From: a virus
Virus record (IMG/VR): IMGVR_UViG_3300006875_000022
Span: 1-63,118 of that record
Strand: one strand, 5' to 3'
DNA: 63,118 bases
Part shown: positions 55,505-63,090 of the stretch, piece by piece
Layout of the letters: the number at the start of each line of letters is the position of its first letter
Position numbering within the stretch: the stretch's first letter is position 1
Position numbers and translations under genes: made by a program
The notes under the pieces: model-generated
What the model saw: only the letters and a program-made list of their open reading frames with translations
Database searches by the model: none
Told to the model about the DNA's origin: nothing

Positions 55505-55535
55505 TAAAAATAGATAGATATAATTGAATAGCAAA
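55505..55535 (-). promoter_or_regulatory. Promoter-like site of the capsid cluster
   Basis: Minus strand: TTTG (55535-55532), 19 nt, TATTTTTA (55512-55505), one mismatch to TAnnTTTG. It lies in the 122-bp gap between the SPFH gene and the scaffold-like gene and would give a leader of about 30 nt. Confidence 0.5.
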
Positions 55536-55593
55536 GAGTTATGTTGCTATATCAAGGTTTTTCGTAGATAATATAGCATTAATCTAATTTACT

Positions 55594-56124
55594 CTAATCA
55601 AGTTTGTTTACGATGGTATCGTTTATAAGCCTGAAAGAACGGATTGGGGCTAGGTCAGTGAGGGTTACCTGCTGGATTTCCACTCCCCACTTCTTAGCTT
55701 CCACCCTAGCTTTCTTCGTGAGGGTGTTGTCTATCTCAGTATCTATACACTCATCCAGGGTTTTATCCATGATGATGTTCTTAACGATAGACTGGGTCAT
55801 ATCTGATATAGCATCCTGAGCATCATACACTTCTAAAAGAAATGTCTGAACATCATAGATCCTGTACTTAATCACACCCTTCACCACAATGTTCTGCTTG
55901 TCTTTTGTATATAAGCTCTGGGGAGCTAGGCTGATAGTAGTAACCACAACATGCTGTTCCATAGGCTCATCCACAAAAGGGATGCGCCAGTGGAAACCAG
56001 GTTTAGCCACCTTGTGGAACCTACCAAACCTTAGAACAACTGCTTCCTCATAATCTCTTACGATGAAGAAGGGAATCAGTTGTTCAAACCAGCCTGTAAG
56101 TAGGTCTATTAGCCTATCAAACAT
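55594..56124 (-). CDS. SPFH/band-7 (stomatin/prohibitin-like) protein, 176 aa
   Basis: Residues ~20-170 are a clear SPFH domain: RDYEEAVVLRFGRFHKVAKP then GFHWRIPFVDE, followed by MEQHVVVTTISLAPQSLYTK and DKQNIVVKGVIKYRIYDV, all hallmark strands. Residues 1-24 are amphipathic and hydrophobic (LIDLLTGWFEQLIPFFIV), shorter than a full membrane helix and likely a hairpin or peripheral anchor. It ends after ~176 residues, so the C-terminal coiled coil of typical members is short. SPFH proteins build membrane microdomains and, as HflK/HflC, regulate FtsH. A single such gene between portal and scaffold is unexpected; it may modulate the host membrane protease, shape membranes during infection or be a virion protein. 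Its start overlaps the portal stop by one base. Confidence 0.85.
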   Translation of the reverse strand: MFDRLIDLLTGWFEQLIPFFIVRDYEEAVVLRFGRFHKVAKPGFHWRIPFVDEPMEQHVVVTTISLAPQSLYTKDKQNIVVKGVIKYRIYDVQTFLLEVYDAQDAISDMTQSIVKNIIMDKTLDECIDTEIDNTLTKKARVEAKKWGVEIQQVTLTDLAPIRSFRLINDTIVNKLD

Positions 56125-58718
56125 TATTTCTTAGGTTTAGGTTGTTTAGCCCTTCCTTTTGCATTTTCTCTAGCTACTGCTAAGTCGTTCTTTTGATTTT
56201 CTCTATCTACTTGAAGTCTCTCTCTTTCCAGAGCTAGCTTTTCAGCAGCCTGTCTTTCCTTGGATGCTATTTCCATAAGCTTTGCCTGATGTTGATTTGC
56301 TGCAGATGTTTCTTCATTAGCAAGTCTGCTCACTTCCAACACATCAGGAACAGCATTAGAGTTTACATCTTCGGAAGCCACCTTTCCATAACCTGTGGCT
56401 GAGATTATAGCAATCTCTTTCTTATTGATTCTGTCAAGCTCTTTCTGGTAGTCATCATGAGCAATTTGTTGTTCATGTTGCAATTGAGACTGCTCCAATT
56501 GAGCTGCAGCTTGTTGTTGTTGCTGATCAAGCTCTTGTTGTCTTTGTTGCAATTGCTGTTGCTGGATGGCATCTTGCTTATCACGCAAATCTTTGAACAC
56601 CTTCTTCATGGCTCTCATAGACTTGGTGCTGTAAAGCTCAATTACATCGTACAAGCTTCCACCGTTCTGAATAACAGCCTGAGCAAGTTGACGAAGCTCA
56701 TTGAACATTTGTGTATCCTCAGGACGATTAGTCAAGAACACTTTCAAATCACGGAATCTTAAATCAGAACCATTTACAGAAACAAATGCTGACTCTCCTT
56801 CATTTGTAATATAAGAGAGTGTAGACTGAGGCTTCTTGGATTCTACATACAAGGCTGCATCAATGATGGCTTGATATAGCTGTCCAAGAACATATTCATG
56901 TGCTACAAACAAAGGTTCTGTCTGAGAATAGGATTGTTGAATGGCTGTGTTAGTTCCTGTTGCAGACTCACTAGCTGATACAGAACCAAGACGTTGCTTA
57001 GACAAACCTACCAGTTCCCAACATTCATTCTTCATTTGCTGAGCTAGTGTATAACGAGATTGAATCTCCTGTGTACGTGTAAGATCAATATCCCTAAACT
57101 GGTTGAAGCTAGAAGGACTCTTTAAGTTCTCAGGGCTATCATCAATAAATACAACACCCCTGTTACGTGCTTCCATTTCCCAGATGTCTAATGCATCTTG
57201 AGCATCACCATCCTTTGGAACAGGAATATGTCTGATGGAAGTCAAATACACCTTACCCACTTCCTTCTCAAGCAATTTGTACAACTGGTTCATACAAACG
57301 TTGTACAACACTTGGAAAGGTTTCATCAAATCTACTAGAGACTTAGCCTCTGTGTTCTTCACTTCATAAGTTGTACCAATGATGGGACAATAGTTAAGAA
57401 GCTTGAATGGTTTGATGTGATAGATGTCTGGACCAATCTTTGTACCCTGATACCATTGATTAATCCATCCCCATTCCAAACTCTGTTGTGTAGGAACAGT
57501 ACCAGATTTGTAGTTCTCGTCTACCAGAACAGACTGTTCGTTGCCCAATTCATCTAAATAGATGAGCTTACCAATCTTCTTCTTACTAATCCAGTAACAA
57601 CGAACAACAACGTATTTGTATCCAAAGGAAGATACGTTAGATGTAAGTCCCAAGAAGTCTTTCAATCCATCATTGTTCTCCTTCATCTCTGATTCAATAA
57701 TCATACGAGTTTGAAGAACAAGAGGATCATATGTATCATACATTACAGAGTCTATACCAGGAATCGCATCAGGATTACCAAGGTTGGACTCACGTACATT
57801 AATCAATCCATAGTCTTGAAGAGATGAACGTAAGTGATCAATCTCTTCTTTGGTGAGGTCAGGAATACTCTCAATGATTTCTGAAAGCTCCATAACCTGA
57901 ACTGTACCAGCGGCATAAGCCCCCTGAGCTCTACCTGTAGGATCAGAGATCCACTTACGATCAGGAGTTGTAAGAAACCAAGTGTTCTTTGGGTTAGCCA
58001 CCTCAATGTTAAATCCAAGTTTTGAGTTGTCTTCATATATGTGATAGAACTCCCTTCCAGATATCAACATATCACGGAAGGCGTCTTCTGACTTTTCTTT
58101 TAAGTTAAACTCTGCTTTCTGACAAGTGAGAACATGGTTGGCCCATTTCTCAGCCACAGATGTGTAAGCATCCAATTGTTCTTTCACTTGTTCAAAACTC
58201 ATCTGCTGCAATTCCTCATCAGAAATTTCTTCTCCACTCAGAGCAGCAGACTGTATGATTTTTTGTTTAGCCTCATTTAAAACGTATTGCTGAAGAATCT
58301 CTGTCTTAAACTGCAACTCTTCAGATTTACTGTCATCATCAAATGCCTTAACACGGAATGTGTCTGGACGTTTTGATATCTCGCCAACCAGCTCGTTAAC
58401 AGGAGTGGTTATGATGGAATACATCTTCACGTATGCAGGAAGCTGTAAATCAGCTGTCATCATATCTGTAAAGCTTCTCACCTGAGGCTCCTGATAGAAG
58501 TCCTCCATGCGAAGGATGCCTTTCATTAAGTCATAATTCTTGACAAAGGTGTCACGATTCTTTACATACTCAGCATATGCCTTGTTTGCAAAGTAGTCCA
58601 TGGTATTCTTTATCCAACTCTCATCTTGCTTTTCCTTGTCAGTCTTGAACTGATCAGGGAATATGTTTAGATAGGCATATCTAATCGTAGCATCCTTGGT
58701 ATATCTAATGATAGCCAT
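56124..58718 (-). CDS. Portal protein, 864 aa
   Basis: Forms the dodecameric DNA gate at one capsid vertex. Position directly after TerL, length and content fit crAss-like portals: DESWIKNTMDYFANKAYAEY at the start, a wing region with KMYSIITTPVNELVGEISKR (~100), clip/stem helices near PFQVLYNVCMNQLYKLLEKE (~475), then QQSYSQTEPLFVAHEYVLGQ. A Gln-rich C-terminal tail (QQQQLQQRQQELDQQQQQAA, ~705-745) passes into a long charged helix (QAAEKLALERERLQ), ending basic (GRAKQPKPKK). The Gln/helix tail fits a barrel that protrudes into the capsid. Both ends overlap neighbours by one base (TerL stop, SPFH start), showing tight coupling. Confidence 0.88.
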   Translation of the reverse strand: MAIIRYTKDATIRYAYLNIFPDQFKTDKEKQDESWIKNTMDYFANKAYAEYVKNRDTFVKNYDLMKGILRMEDFYQEPQVRSFTDMMTADLQLPAYVKMYSIITTPVNELVGEISKRPDTFRVKAFDDDSKSEELQFKTEILQQYVLNEAKQKIIQSAALSGEEISDEELQQMSFEQVKEQLDAYTSVAEKWANHVLTCQKAEFNLKEKSEDAFRDMLISGREFYHIYEDNSKLGFNIEVANPKNTWFLTTPDRKWISDPTGRAQGAYAAGTVQVMELSEIIESIPDLTKEEIDHLRSSLQDYGLINVRESNLGNPDAIPGIDSVMYDTYDPLVLQTRMIIESEMKENNDGLKDFLGLTSNVSSFGYKYVVVRCYWISKKKIGKLIYLDELGNEQSVLVDENYKSGTVPTQQSLEWGWINQWYQGTKIGPDIYHIKPFKLLNYCPIIGTTYEVKNTEAKSLVDLMKPFQVLYNVCMNQLYKLLEKEVGKVYLTSIRHIPVPKDGDAQDALDIWEMEARNRGVVFIDDSPENLKSPSSFNQFRDIDLTRTQEIQSRYTLAQQMKNECWELVGLSKQRLGSVSASESATGTNTAIQQSYSQTEPLFVAHEYVLGQLYQAIIDAALYVESKKPQSTLSYITNEGESAFVSVNGSDLRFRDLKVFLTNRPEDTQMFNELRQLAQAVIQNGGSLYDVIELYSTKSMRAMKKVFKDLRDKQDAIQQQQLQQRQQELDQQQQQAAAQLEQSQLQHEQQIAHDDYQKELDRINKKEIAIISATGYGKVASEDVNSNAVPDVLEVSRLANEETSAANQHQAKLMEIASKERQAAEKLALERERLQVDRENQKNDLAVARENAKGRAKQPKPKK

Positions 58719-60745
58719 TATAAAAATAGTTTACTTTTTTTCCTTTTATTAAATAACCCACGAGATTCTGTGAACAATACGTTCTTCTTGTTGGGTTTGA
58801 ATATCGCACTCACTCTAGGATCTGATGATCCTCCCACCTTACCAAGCACAGGGTCCATCTTAATTGCCTGAGCTATAGCAAGTTCTGCAGCCACAATACG
58901 GTCAAAGTTACCTTGATCGTTATACTGAATTATCTCCTCCAACAGCACAGGATCAAATATCTTTGATACACCTGTCACTTCTTTAATCACCTTACCATCT
59001 TCATCTTTATCCTGATATATCACAGCCTCCATATACTTCTTCAGACAGTTATGCAGGTAGTCTCTTATCTTATCTGCAGAACGGTGTACACCATAGTCAC
59101 GTTTCACTGTTGTTCCAGGCACCACTTCTTTCAGCCAGTCAGGTTGTTTCTCTAGATAGTGTGCATCTCCCTTTGCTTTCATGTATTCTATGAAGGAGAT
59201 GTCATCATTCTCACAAAGCGTTCTAGCATTGTAATATTTGATGAGCAATCTAGCCTGTTCTTCCCACGTTTCCTTCTTCTCAGGTCTAGCGCAGTACGAA
59301 GCTACGAACATATCCTGATATTTCTCTCCTGTTATGTCATGCATTCTTTTATAAATGTACACACTACCCAGAGAGGTGGAATATGCAGCTTGACCTTGTC
59401 TATATGGGTCAACACCAGCTACATAAAGTCCATATGGAGGATTTTCGATGGGAAATTCGTAGATGACAACAGGAGCGTCTTTCAAGTCACTGTTCTTTAG
59501 GGGGAAGTTGGTTATGGGCTGTTTATCTGTAAACTCATGGCTGATGTTTTCACCATCATGAAACAGAACAATGGGAGTGCCTGTACGCCCCTGCATGAGC
59601 AACCTAGACTTTTGACGCTTGGCTGCTTCTATGTCAAATATATTTGTGTCCTCATTCAGGAAGATGTCATCCACCTCCATAGGATAGTACATCTTTTCCT
59701 TCAGATAGGCCACTCTATCTCCAGCCTTTTTAAGGCGTTCGAGATTGTTTTCTGTTATCTCCTTTGCTTTCTCCTCATTACTTACAAGCATAGGAACATT
59801 GTGCAGGTCGCTGTCCTCTGAATGTTCAAGGAATGCTCCAAGTGTAGATTCTTCCTTAGCTTCCATCCTATACTTATAGGAAATGAAAAGTCCGTGCACT
59901 CGTCTATCATCTTTCTCATTGTTATAAGTGAGAAAGTTGAAGTTGTCCACGTCAAACATTAGGCTCTTGGCATCCATGAATTTCTTCATGTCACCACCTG
60001 TACCCGTAAGTAGAGGAGAACATCCCCAACCATAAGGTGTGGTGAAACCTGGCACAGCTGCCTGAAAGCCTCTGAGGAAGTTGCCCTTACCAATCTCGTC
60101 AATGATTAGTTTACGAGGTTTGGTACCTGCAATAGCCTCTTCGTTATTACCTTCATCCAGGTTACGGATGAGGATTTGAGAGAACGGTATACGTTCTCCT
60201 CCACGAGTCTTGATACCTAGGGTGACTTGGTTTTTCCAGTTGTCTTCAACTCTCTGCCATCTCCATGCTTCAGGCAAAAAGTTGAGGCCCTTGTCCAGCT
60301 TATCTGTGATCAGCTTTATGTCGGGGGCATTTAACCCAGCGATCACATTCTGGGAGTTTTCATCAAATGTTGCGCCCCACCCTATGTAAGAAGCCTCTAA
60401 AACAGACTTGGCAAAACGTCGTATTCCTAGTATCACCAAGCCCTTTTTATCTTGTTGTGCCCTGTCAATCTCATTTGTCACAATCCATTCGTTATCACGT
60501 AACAGGGGATTTGCATATTTCTGGAAGATGCGTCCTCTTTCATCTACAACATCCACCTCTGTATGCCAAACATTTAGGTGCCAGTAAAGGAATGGGTTGA
60601 TATACACCCCGTTCATTAAGCACCCGTTCAAGCATATTTCTCTATGAAAGTCAAAAAACGGCTTATACTCTGCAGACTCACGGTCAGGCAGACGCCCCTG
60701 GTTAATAAACCAGTCTTTGTAGTCTATGCTTATAAGCTCGCTCAT
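58718..60745 (-). CDS. Terminase large subunit (TerL), 675 aa
   Basis: The packaging motor. The ATPase has a Walker A variant GIRRFAKS (107-114, Lys113), Walker B KLIIDE (212-217; Asp216, Glu217) and a likely coupling motif TGTGG (247-251). The RNase H-like nuclease has Asp446 in VAGVDPYRQG, Glu512 in the CENDD patch and Asp615 in NFDRIVAAELA. Both domains look intact. The N-terminal region (FHREICLNGCLMNGVYINPF) is crAss-like in style. It starts at the last base of the 111-aa gene and overlaps the portal start by one base. Assigned with high certainty. Confidence 0.95.
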   Translation of the reverse strand: MSELISIDYKDWFINQGRLPDRESAEYKPFFDFHREICLNGCLMNGVYINPFLYWHLNVWHTEVDVVDERGRIFQKYANPLLRDNEWIVTNEIDRAQQDKKGLVILGIRRFAKSVLEASYIGWGATFDENSQNVIAGLNAPDIKLITDKLDKGLNFLPEAWRWQRVEDNWKNQVTLGIKTRGGERIPFSQILIRNLDEGNNEEAIAGTKPRKLIIDEIGKGNFLRGFQAAVPGFTTPYGWGCSPLLTGTGGDMKKFMDAKSLMFDVDNFNFLTYNNEKDDRRVHGLFISYKYRMEAKEESTLGAFLEHSEDSDLHNVPMLVSNEEKAKEITENNLERLKKAGDRVAYLKEKMYYPMEVDDIFLNEDTNIFDIEAAKRQKSRLLMQGRTGTPIVLFHDGENISHEFTDKQPITNFPLKNSDLKDAPVVIYEFPIENPPYGLYVAGVDPYRQGQAAYSTSLGSVYIYKRMHDITGEKYQDMFVASYCARPEKKETWEEQARLLIKYYNARTLCENDDISFIEYMKAKGDAHYLEKQPDWLKEVVPGTTVKRDYGVHRSADKIRDYLHNCLKKYMEAVIYQDKDEDGKVIKEVTGVSKIFDPVLLEEIIQYNDQGNFDRIVAAELAIAQAIKMDPVLGKVGGSSDPRVSAIFKPNKKNVLFTESRGLFNKRKKSKLFL

Positions 60746-61080
60746 TATCTTCTGCTCTTAAGGAAGTCTTCAGCCATGGAGCTTAGTTCTCCATTACCTC
60801 TGATTTCCACTTTAGCTTCCTCTTTCTCACGTAGTTTCTCCACCACCTCAAGAAGAGCTAAGTAGTTCTTCATTGTTTCCTGTATAAACTTACCTTGTGC
60901 TTCGATTGATGCAATCACCATTGGAAGCATTCCACCTTTTGCCGTTGGTTTCCACTCAATCCTGTCTTTAAGTTCATGCAGGGGATTGGCATCAACATAA
61001 GCCTTCCATGAGGAAAGCTGCTGTTCTGCCCAATCAAGCTCAGCATTTACGTATGTAGTTTTTTTAATAGTCTTCGCCAT
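60745..61080 (-). CDS. Possible terminase small subunit, 111 aa
   Basis: Immediately precedes TerL and overlaps it by one base, the usual place for TerS. The protein is helical: residues 1-35 (YVNAELDWAEQQLSSWKAYV), a short Lys/Gly turn (EWKPTAKGGMLPMVIASIEA, ~42-61), a coiled-coil stretch (ETMKNYLALLEVVEKLREKE) and a basic end (FLKSRR). Helical oligomerising design fits TerS, but no helix-turn-helix is clear and crAss-like TerS is poorly defined, so the name is from position. Overlaps the 95-aa gene by 17 nt. Confidence 0.55.
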   Translation of the reverse strand: MAKTIKKTTYVNAELDWAEQQLSSWKAYVDANPLHELKDRIEWKPTAKGGMLPMVIASIEAQGKFIQETMKNYLALLEVVEKLREKEEAKVEIRGNGELSSMAEDFLKSRR

Positions 61081-61351
61081 CTTCTTCTTTTAGTATGTTC
61101 TCCAGATTCATCCCCTCCTTTATAATCTGGTCTATCTCACTCTCGTCCGTGTGTGGGACATCCATATCCAGCTCAGCTTTATACTTCTCCAGAGCAAACA
61201 ATATCTCCCTATCTGTAAGTCCCCACACATCTCCATACTCATCTAGCGCAGTGGCTATATGTCTACCCATATTGTAATTAGGATAGCTAACTTGTAATTG
61301 CTGGAGGAGTGCAAGCACTCTGTAATAATCATTGGGTTTTCCCATATGCAT
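61064..61351 (-). CDS. Small helical protein upstream of TerL, 95 aa
   Basis: Function unknown. The core is helical (PNDYYRVLALLQQLQVSYPN then TDREILFALEKYKAELDMDV) with an acidic C-terminus (HTDESEIDQIIKEGMNLENI, EEDGEDY). No metal site or membrane segment is seen. The start may be the ATG at 61351 or the second ATG two codons later; both give the same core. It begins 3 nt after the 59-aa gene and overlaps the 111-aa gene by 17 nt, so it is part of the packaging operon. A role in recruiting packaging factors is possible but not shown. Confidence 0.65.
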   Translation of the reverse strand: MHMGKPNDYYRVLALLQQLQVSYPNYNMGRHIATALDEYGDVWGLTDREILFALEKYKAELDMDVPHTDESEIDQIIKEGMNLENILKEEDGEDY

Positions 61352-61354
61352 AAT

Positions 61355-61534
61355 TTAGGCAATAATTCCAGCCGAACTAGCAGAGAGCTTGCTTAGTCCA
61401 GGTGTAATCACATCCTTTAAAAGCTTAGCAATCTGTTCGTTAGCTAGAGTTTTAACATCTTCTGAGATGCCTGGTGTAGCCACAAGAGCTCCCAGTTTCT
61501 CAATAACAATCCATGCTTCTACTACAGGGTTCAT
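61355..61534 (-). CDS. Small unknown protein, 59 aa
   Basis: Short gene, easily missed. The ATG (61534-61532) overlaps the TGA of the 86-aa gene as ATGA, and the TAA is at 61357-61355. The protein begins MNPVVEAWIVIEKLGALVAT and ends in a weakly hydrophobic stretch (LLKDVITPGLSKLSASSAGI). It looks amphipathic helical with no Cys and no obvious membrane helix. Coupled start, same direction and complete filling of the 180-bp gap between two genes support it. Function unknown. Confidence 0.68.
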   Translation of the reverse strand: MNPVVEAWIVIEKLGALVATPGISEDVKTLANEQIAKLLKDVITPGLSKLSASSAGIIA

Positions 61535-61791
61535 ATTAATTGGTTTAAATCTTCGTCAGTAATGTCTTTATCTTCATCCAGCTTTTCTAGCTCCACATCC
61601 ACTTCAAACTCCTCCTCTGGATTGGTATTAAAATATTCTTCCTTTATAGCAATGGCTATATTGTCCTGAACCTCGTCTGCCACACCAATAATATCGATGT
61701 AGTCAGCTCCTTTGTTCCAGGCATCCTGCAGAATGTCTATCAACACCCTCAGGGGAATCTTCTTTAAAACAACCTCTTTATTTTCCATCAT
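61531..61791 (-). CDS. Small acidic protein, 86 aa
   Basis: Function unknown. The first half is helix/strand (VVLKKIPLRVLIDILQDAWN, KGADYIDIIGVADEVQDNIA) and the end is very acidic (NPEEEFEVDVELEKLDEDKD). It overlaps the zinc-ribbon gene by 14 nt and the 59-aa gene by 4 nt. The acidic tail might mimic DNA or bind a basic partner such as the HU/IHF-like protein; this is speculative. Confidence 0.65.
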   Translation of the reverse strand: MMENKEVVLKKIPLRVLIDILQDAWNKGADYIDIIGVADEVQDNIAIAIKEEYFNTNPEEEFEVDVELEKLDEDKDITDEDLNQLI

Positions 61792-62077
61792 CTTTTTTCA
61801 TTTGCTCTTCTTGTTCTTGCGTAACCACCGCTGCCCACTTGTCTATTGGACAGCTACATGCTAAACATTTGGTTTTTGCAGACAGGGTGCACCCACATTT
61901 GGTGCAATGAGCATCAGGACGGATGGTTTTATAATCTTTTTTGTTAGCTGAGTGGTGTTCACACTGCTTACAAATCCTCATTCTTTCATTACTCGTCTCT
62001 ATGATCGCTGTCTTCAGTTTCTCTGGGGGTATCAAGTTGTTCCTCCACCCCTCGTAAATCTGGGAAATCATCGACAT
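61778..62077 (-). CDS. Zinc-ribbon protein, 99 aa
   Basis: A small Cys-rich nucleic-acid-binding or structural protein. Residues 35-83 contain CKQCEHHS, then CTKCGCTLSAKTKCLACSCP and IDKW, a pattern I recognise as a widespread phage zinc-ribbon family (CxxC...CxxCGC...C...CPxxxW). The N-terminal helix (QIYEGWRNNLIPPEKLKTAI) is also typical. It is encoded between the HU/IHF-like gene (89-nt overlap) and the 86-aa gene, in the packaging operon of crAss-like phages. Molecular role unknown; regulation of late genes or packaging is plausible. Confidence 0.8.
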   Translation of the reverse strand: MSMISQIYEGWRNNLIPPEKLKTAIIETSNERMRICKQCEHHSANKKDYKTIRPDAHCTKCGCTLSAKTKCLACSCPIDKWAAVVTQEQEEQMKKDDGK

Positions 62078-62447
62078 ACATCTTTGGTTTTAAGTCTCTT
62101 ATATTATCCAGGGCTATTTGCAGCTTGAGCTCTATCGACTTCCTTTTCTGGTCCGTCAACACCTCGTTCTCCAAAATCCTGCTGAACAGCTCTTTCTGGC
62201 TTTCAAACTTCGCCATCTGCTTGGCAGCTTTTCCCTCATTGAAGAAGAACTTACCAAACCCACTGATCTCCAAACTCTTATGCTTCACCAGCGCCTTGTT
62301 AGCCTCCTGAAACTGGTGGTTCACCACCGTCTCAATTGTCTTCTCACTGGTCATCATCTTCACAGCCAGCTTTCTAATGATCCAATCCTTAACAGGAAGG
62401 CTCATGGGCTTATTATCTGTGAACAAGTCTGATTTCAAGGGTGACAT
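61989..62447 (-). CDS. HU/IHF-like DNA-binding protein, 152 aa
   Basis: Histone-like DNA-bending protein conserved in crAss-like phages. I start at the ATG at 62447 (MSPLKSDLF) rather than the TTG at 62456; an ATG at 62405 (MSLPVKDWII) is also possible. The helical part WIIRKLAVKMMTSEKTIETV then NHQFQEANKALVKHKSLEIS and the GFGKFFF strand match the HU/IHF core. After it comes a helical, then acidic tail (ELKLQIALDNIRDLKPKMYV, RETEDSDHRDE) that HU lacks. It may compact DNA before packaging or help TerL or transcription at the control region. It overlaps the wHTH gene by 35 nt and the zinc-ribbon gene by 89 nt. Confidence 0.8.
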   Translation of the reverse strand: MSPLKSDLFTDNKPMSLPVKDWIIRKLAVKMMTSEKTIETVVNHQFQEANKALVKHKSLEISGFGKFFFNEGKAAKQMAKFESQKELFSRILENEVLTDQKRKSIELKLQIALDNIRDLKPKMYVDDFPDLRGVEEQLDTPRETEDSDHRDE

Positions 62448-62757
62448 CGTTTTCAAAGTTTAATATGATTTTGGGGTTCACCTTCACCTTCGTTCCATCC
62501 TTCACCAGCACCCCCATCTTCTTCAGCCTGGAAATGATGTTATTTATAGAGGGGTTGGTGGTGCCATACTTATCACAGAAGTCCTGTCTTATATTGGCAT
62601 AGGATATATTCCCCCTAATAGCCGTAAAAGCCAAAAGCTGTATTTCCCTTTGTGTCAGCTTAAGATCATTAATAGCTGACAGGATGGTGTAATACCTCTC
62701 TGCTACCAGATAGCTATCCTCCTCCTGTTTCTTCAGCTTTTGTAATATGACCTTCAT
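62413..62757 (-). CDS. Winged-helix-like regulator candidate, 114 aa
   Basis: The first gene after the control region. The core (SAINDLKLTQREIQLLAFTA then YANIRQDFCDKYGTTNPSIN and NIISRLKKMGVLVKDGTKVK) looks like a winged helix-turn-helix with a recognition helix at ~65-80 and a wing at ~85-95, ending NPKIILNFEND. It could bind DNA and regulate this late operon, perhaps by feedback at the repeats upstream. No enzymatic motif. It starts 20 nt after a strong promoter-like site. The family is not identified with certainty. Confidence 0.7.
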   Translation of the reverse strand: MKVILQKLKKQEEDSYLVAERYYTILSAINDLKLTQREIQLLAFTAIRGNISYANIRQDFCDKYGTTNPSINNIISRLKKMGVLVKDGTKVKVNPKIILNFENDVTLEIRLVHR

Positions 62758-62776
62758 ATTGTTAATGTAGTTGATA

Positions 62777-62808
62777 CAAAGATAGGAAGACTTTATAACA
62801 TAGTCAAA
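62777..62808 (-). promoter_or_regulatory. Strong promoter-like site of the packaging operon (proximal)
   Basis: Minus strand: TTTG (62808-62805), 20 nt, TATCTTTG (62784-62777), exact matches to both Bacteroidota elements. The ATG at 62757 lies 19 nt downstream. It probably drives the wHTH-to-portal genes using the host sigma factor. Confidence 0.7.
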
Positions 62809-62949
62809 TACAATCTTTTATACTATTGCTATATTATGTCTTATTTTCAACCAGATACACTATCCCCATTCTTATTTCCATCTACCAGAGACATCCATTC
62901 ACCAGATTTAACCACCTATCCACTCTATATCTGTAGGACGGACTTATGT

Positions 62950-62971
62950 CCCATTCCCCACCCACCGCCCC
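62950..62971 (-). other. G-quadruplex motif
   Basis: On the minus strand there are four G-runs (GGGG, GGG, GGGG, GGG) separated by loops CGGT, T and AAT, a canonical G3+N1-7 pattern. It stands out in AT-rich surroundings. It starts directly at the distal promoter-like element, so a transcript from there would begin inside it. Confidence 0.7.
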
Positions 62972-63001
62972 AAAGTTACAAGACATCCTCCATATAACCA
63001 A
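62971..63001 (-). promoter_or_regulatory. Distal promoter-like site
   Basis: Minus strand: TTG (63001-62999), 20 nt, TAACTTTG (62978-62971). A second TTTG lies at 63005-63002, 23 nt from the -7. The predicted start of transcription falls in the G-quadruplex motif. Together with the proximal site it would give a tandem promoter. Confidence 0.5.
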
Positions 63002-63012
63002 CAAATTTTTTT

Positions 63013-63066
63013 TGTAAACCTATAAGCTGACAAAACACCCCCATATGTAAGCCTATAGGTTGACAA
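63013..63066 (-). repeat. Two 21-bp direct repeats, 33-bp period
   Basis: Copies at 63013-63033 and 63046-63066. On the minus strand both read TTGTCA, one variable base, C, one variable base, TATAGG, one variable base, TTACA; only three positions differ. The 33-bp period puts them on the same DNA face. They lie upstream of the distal promoter and could be operators or replication iterons. Confidence 0.6.
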
Positions 63067-63074
63067 TCCCCCCA

Positions 63075-63090
63075 TGTTCCACGTGGAACC
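63075..63090. promoter_or_regulatory. parS-like 16-bp palindromic site
   Basis: The sequence TGTTCCACGTGGAACC contains the perfect 14-bp palindrome GTTCCACGTGGAAC. It equals the ParB-binding parS sequence known from Pseudomonas chromosomes and is close to the general TGTTNCACGTGAAACA consensus. It lies 9 bp from the nearest 21-bp repeat. The possible meaning is binding of host or phage ParB; no ParA or ParB gene is visible in this window. Confidence 0.55.

Noticed and set aside
62405-62456. TTG start for the HU/IHF-like gene at 62456
   Set aside because: An ATG three codons later (62447) is a better start. A further ATG at 62405 cannot be excluded.
62836-62997. 53-codon plus-strand ORF (MSYFQPDTLSPF...) in the control region
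   Set aside because: No promoter or coupled neighbour on that strand; composition reflects the C-rich plus strand opposite the G-quadruplex and promoters. A divergent gene could exist beyond the edge, but this frame is not supported.
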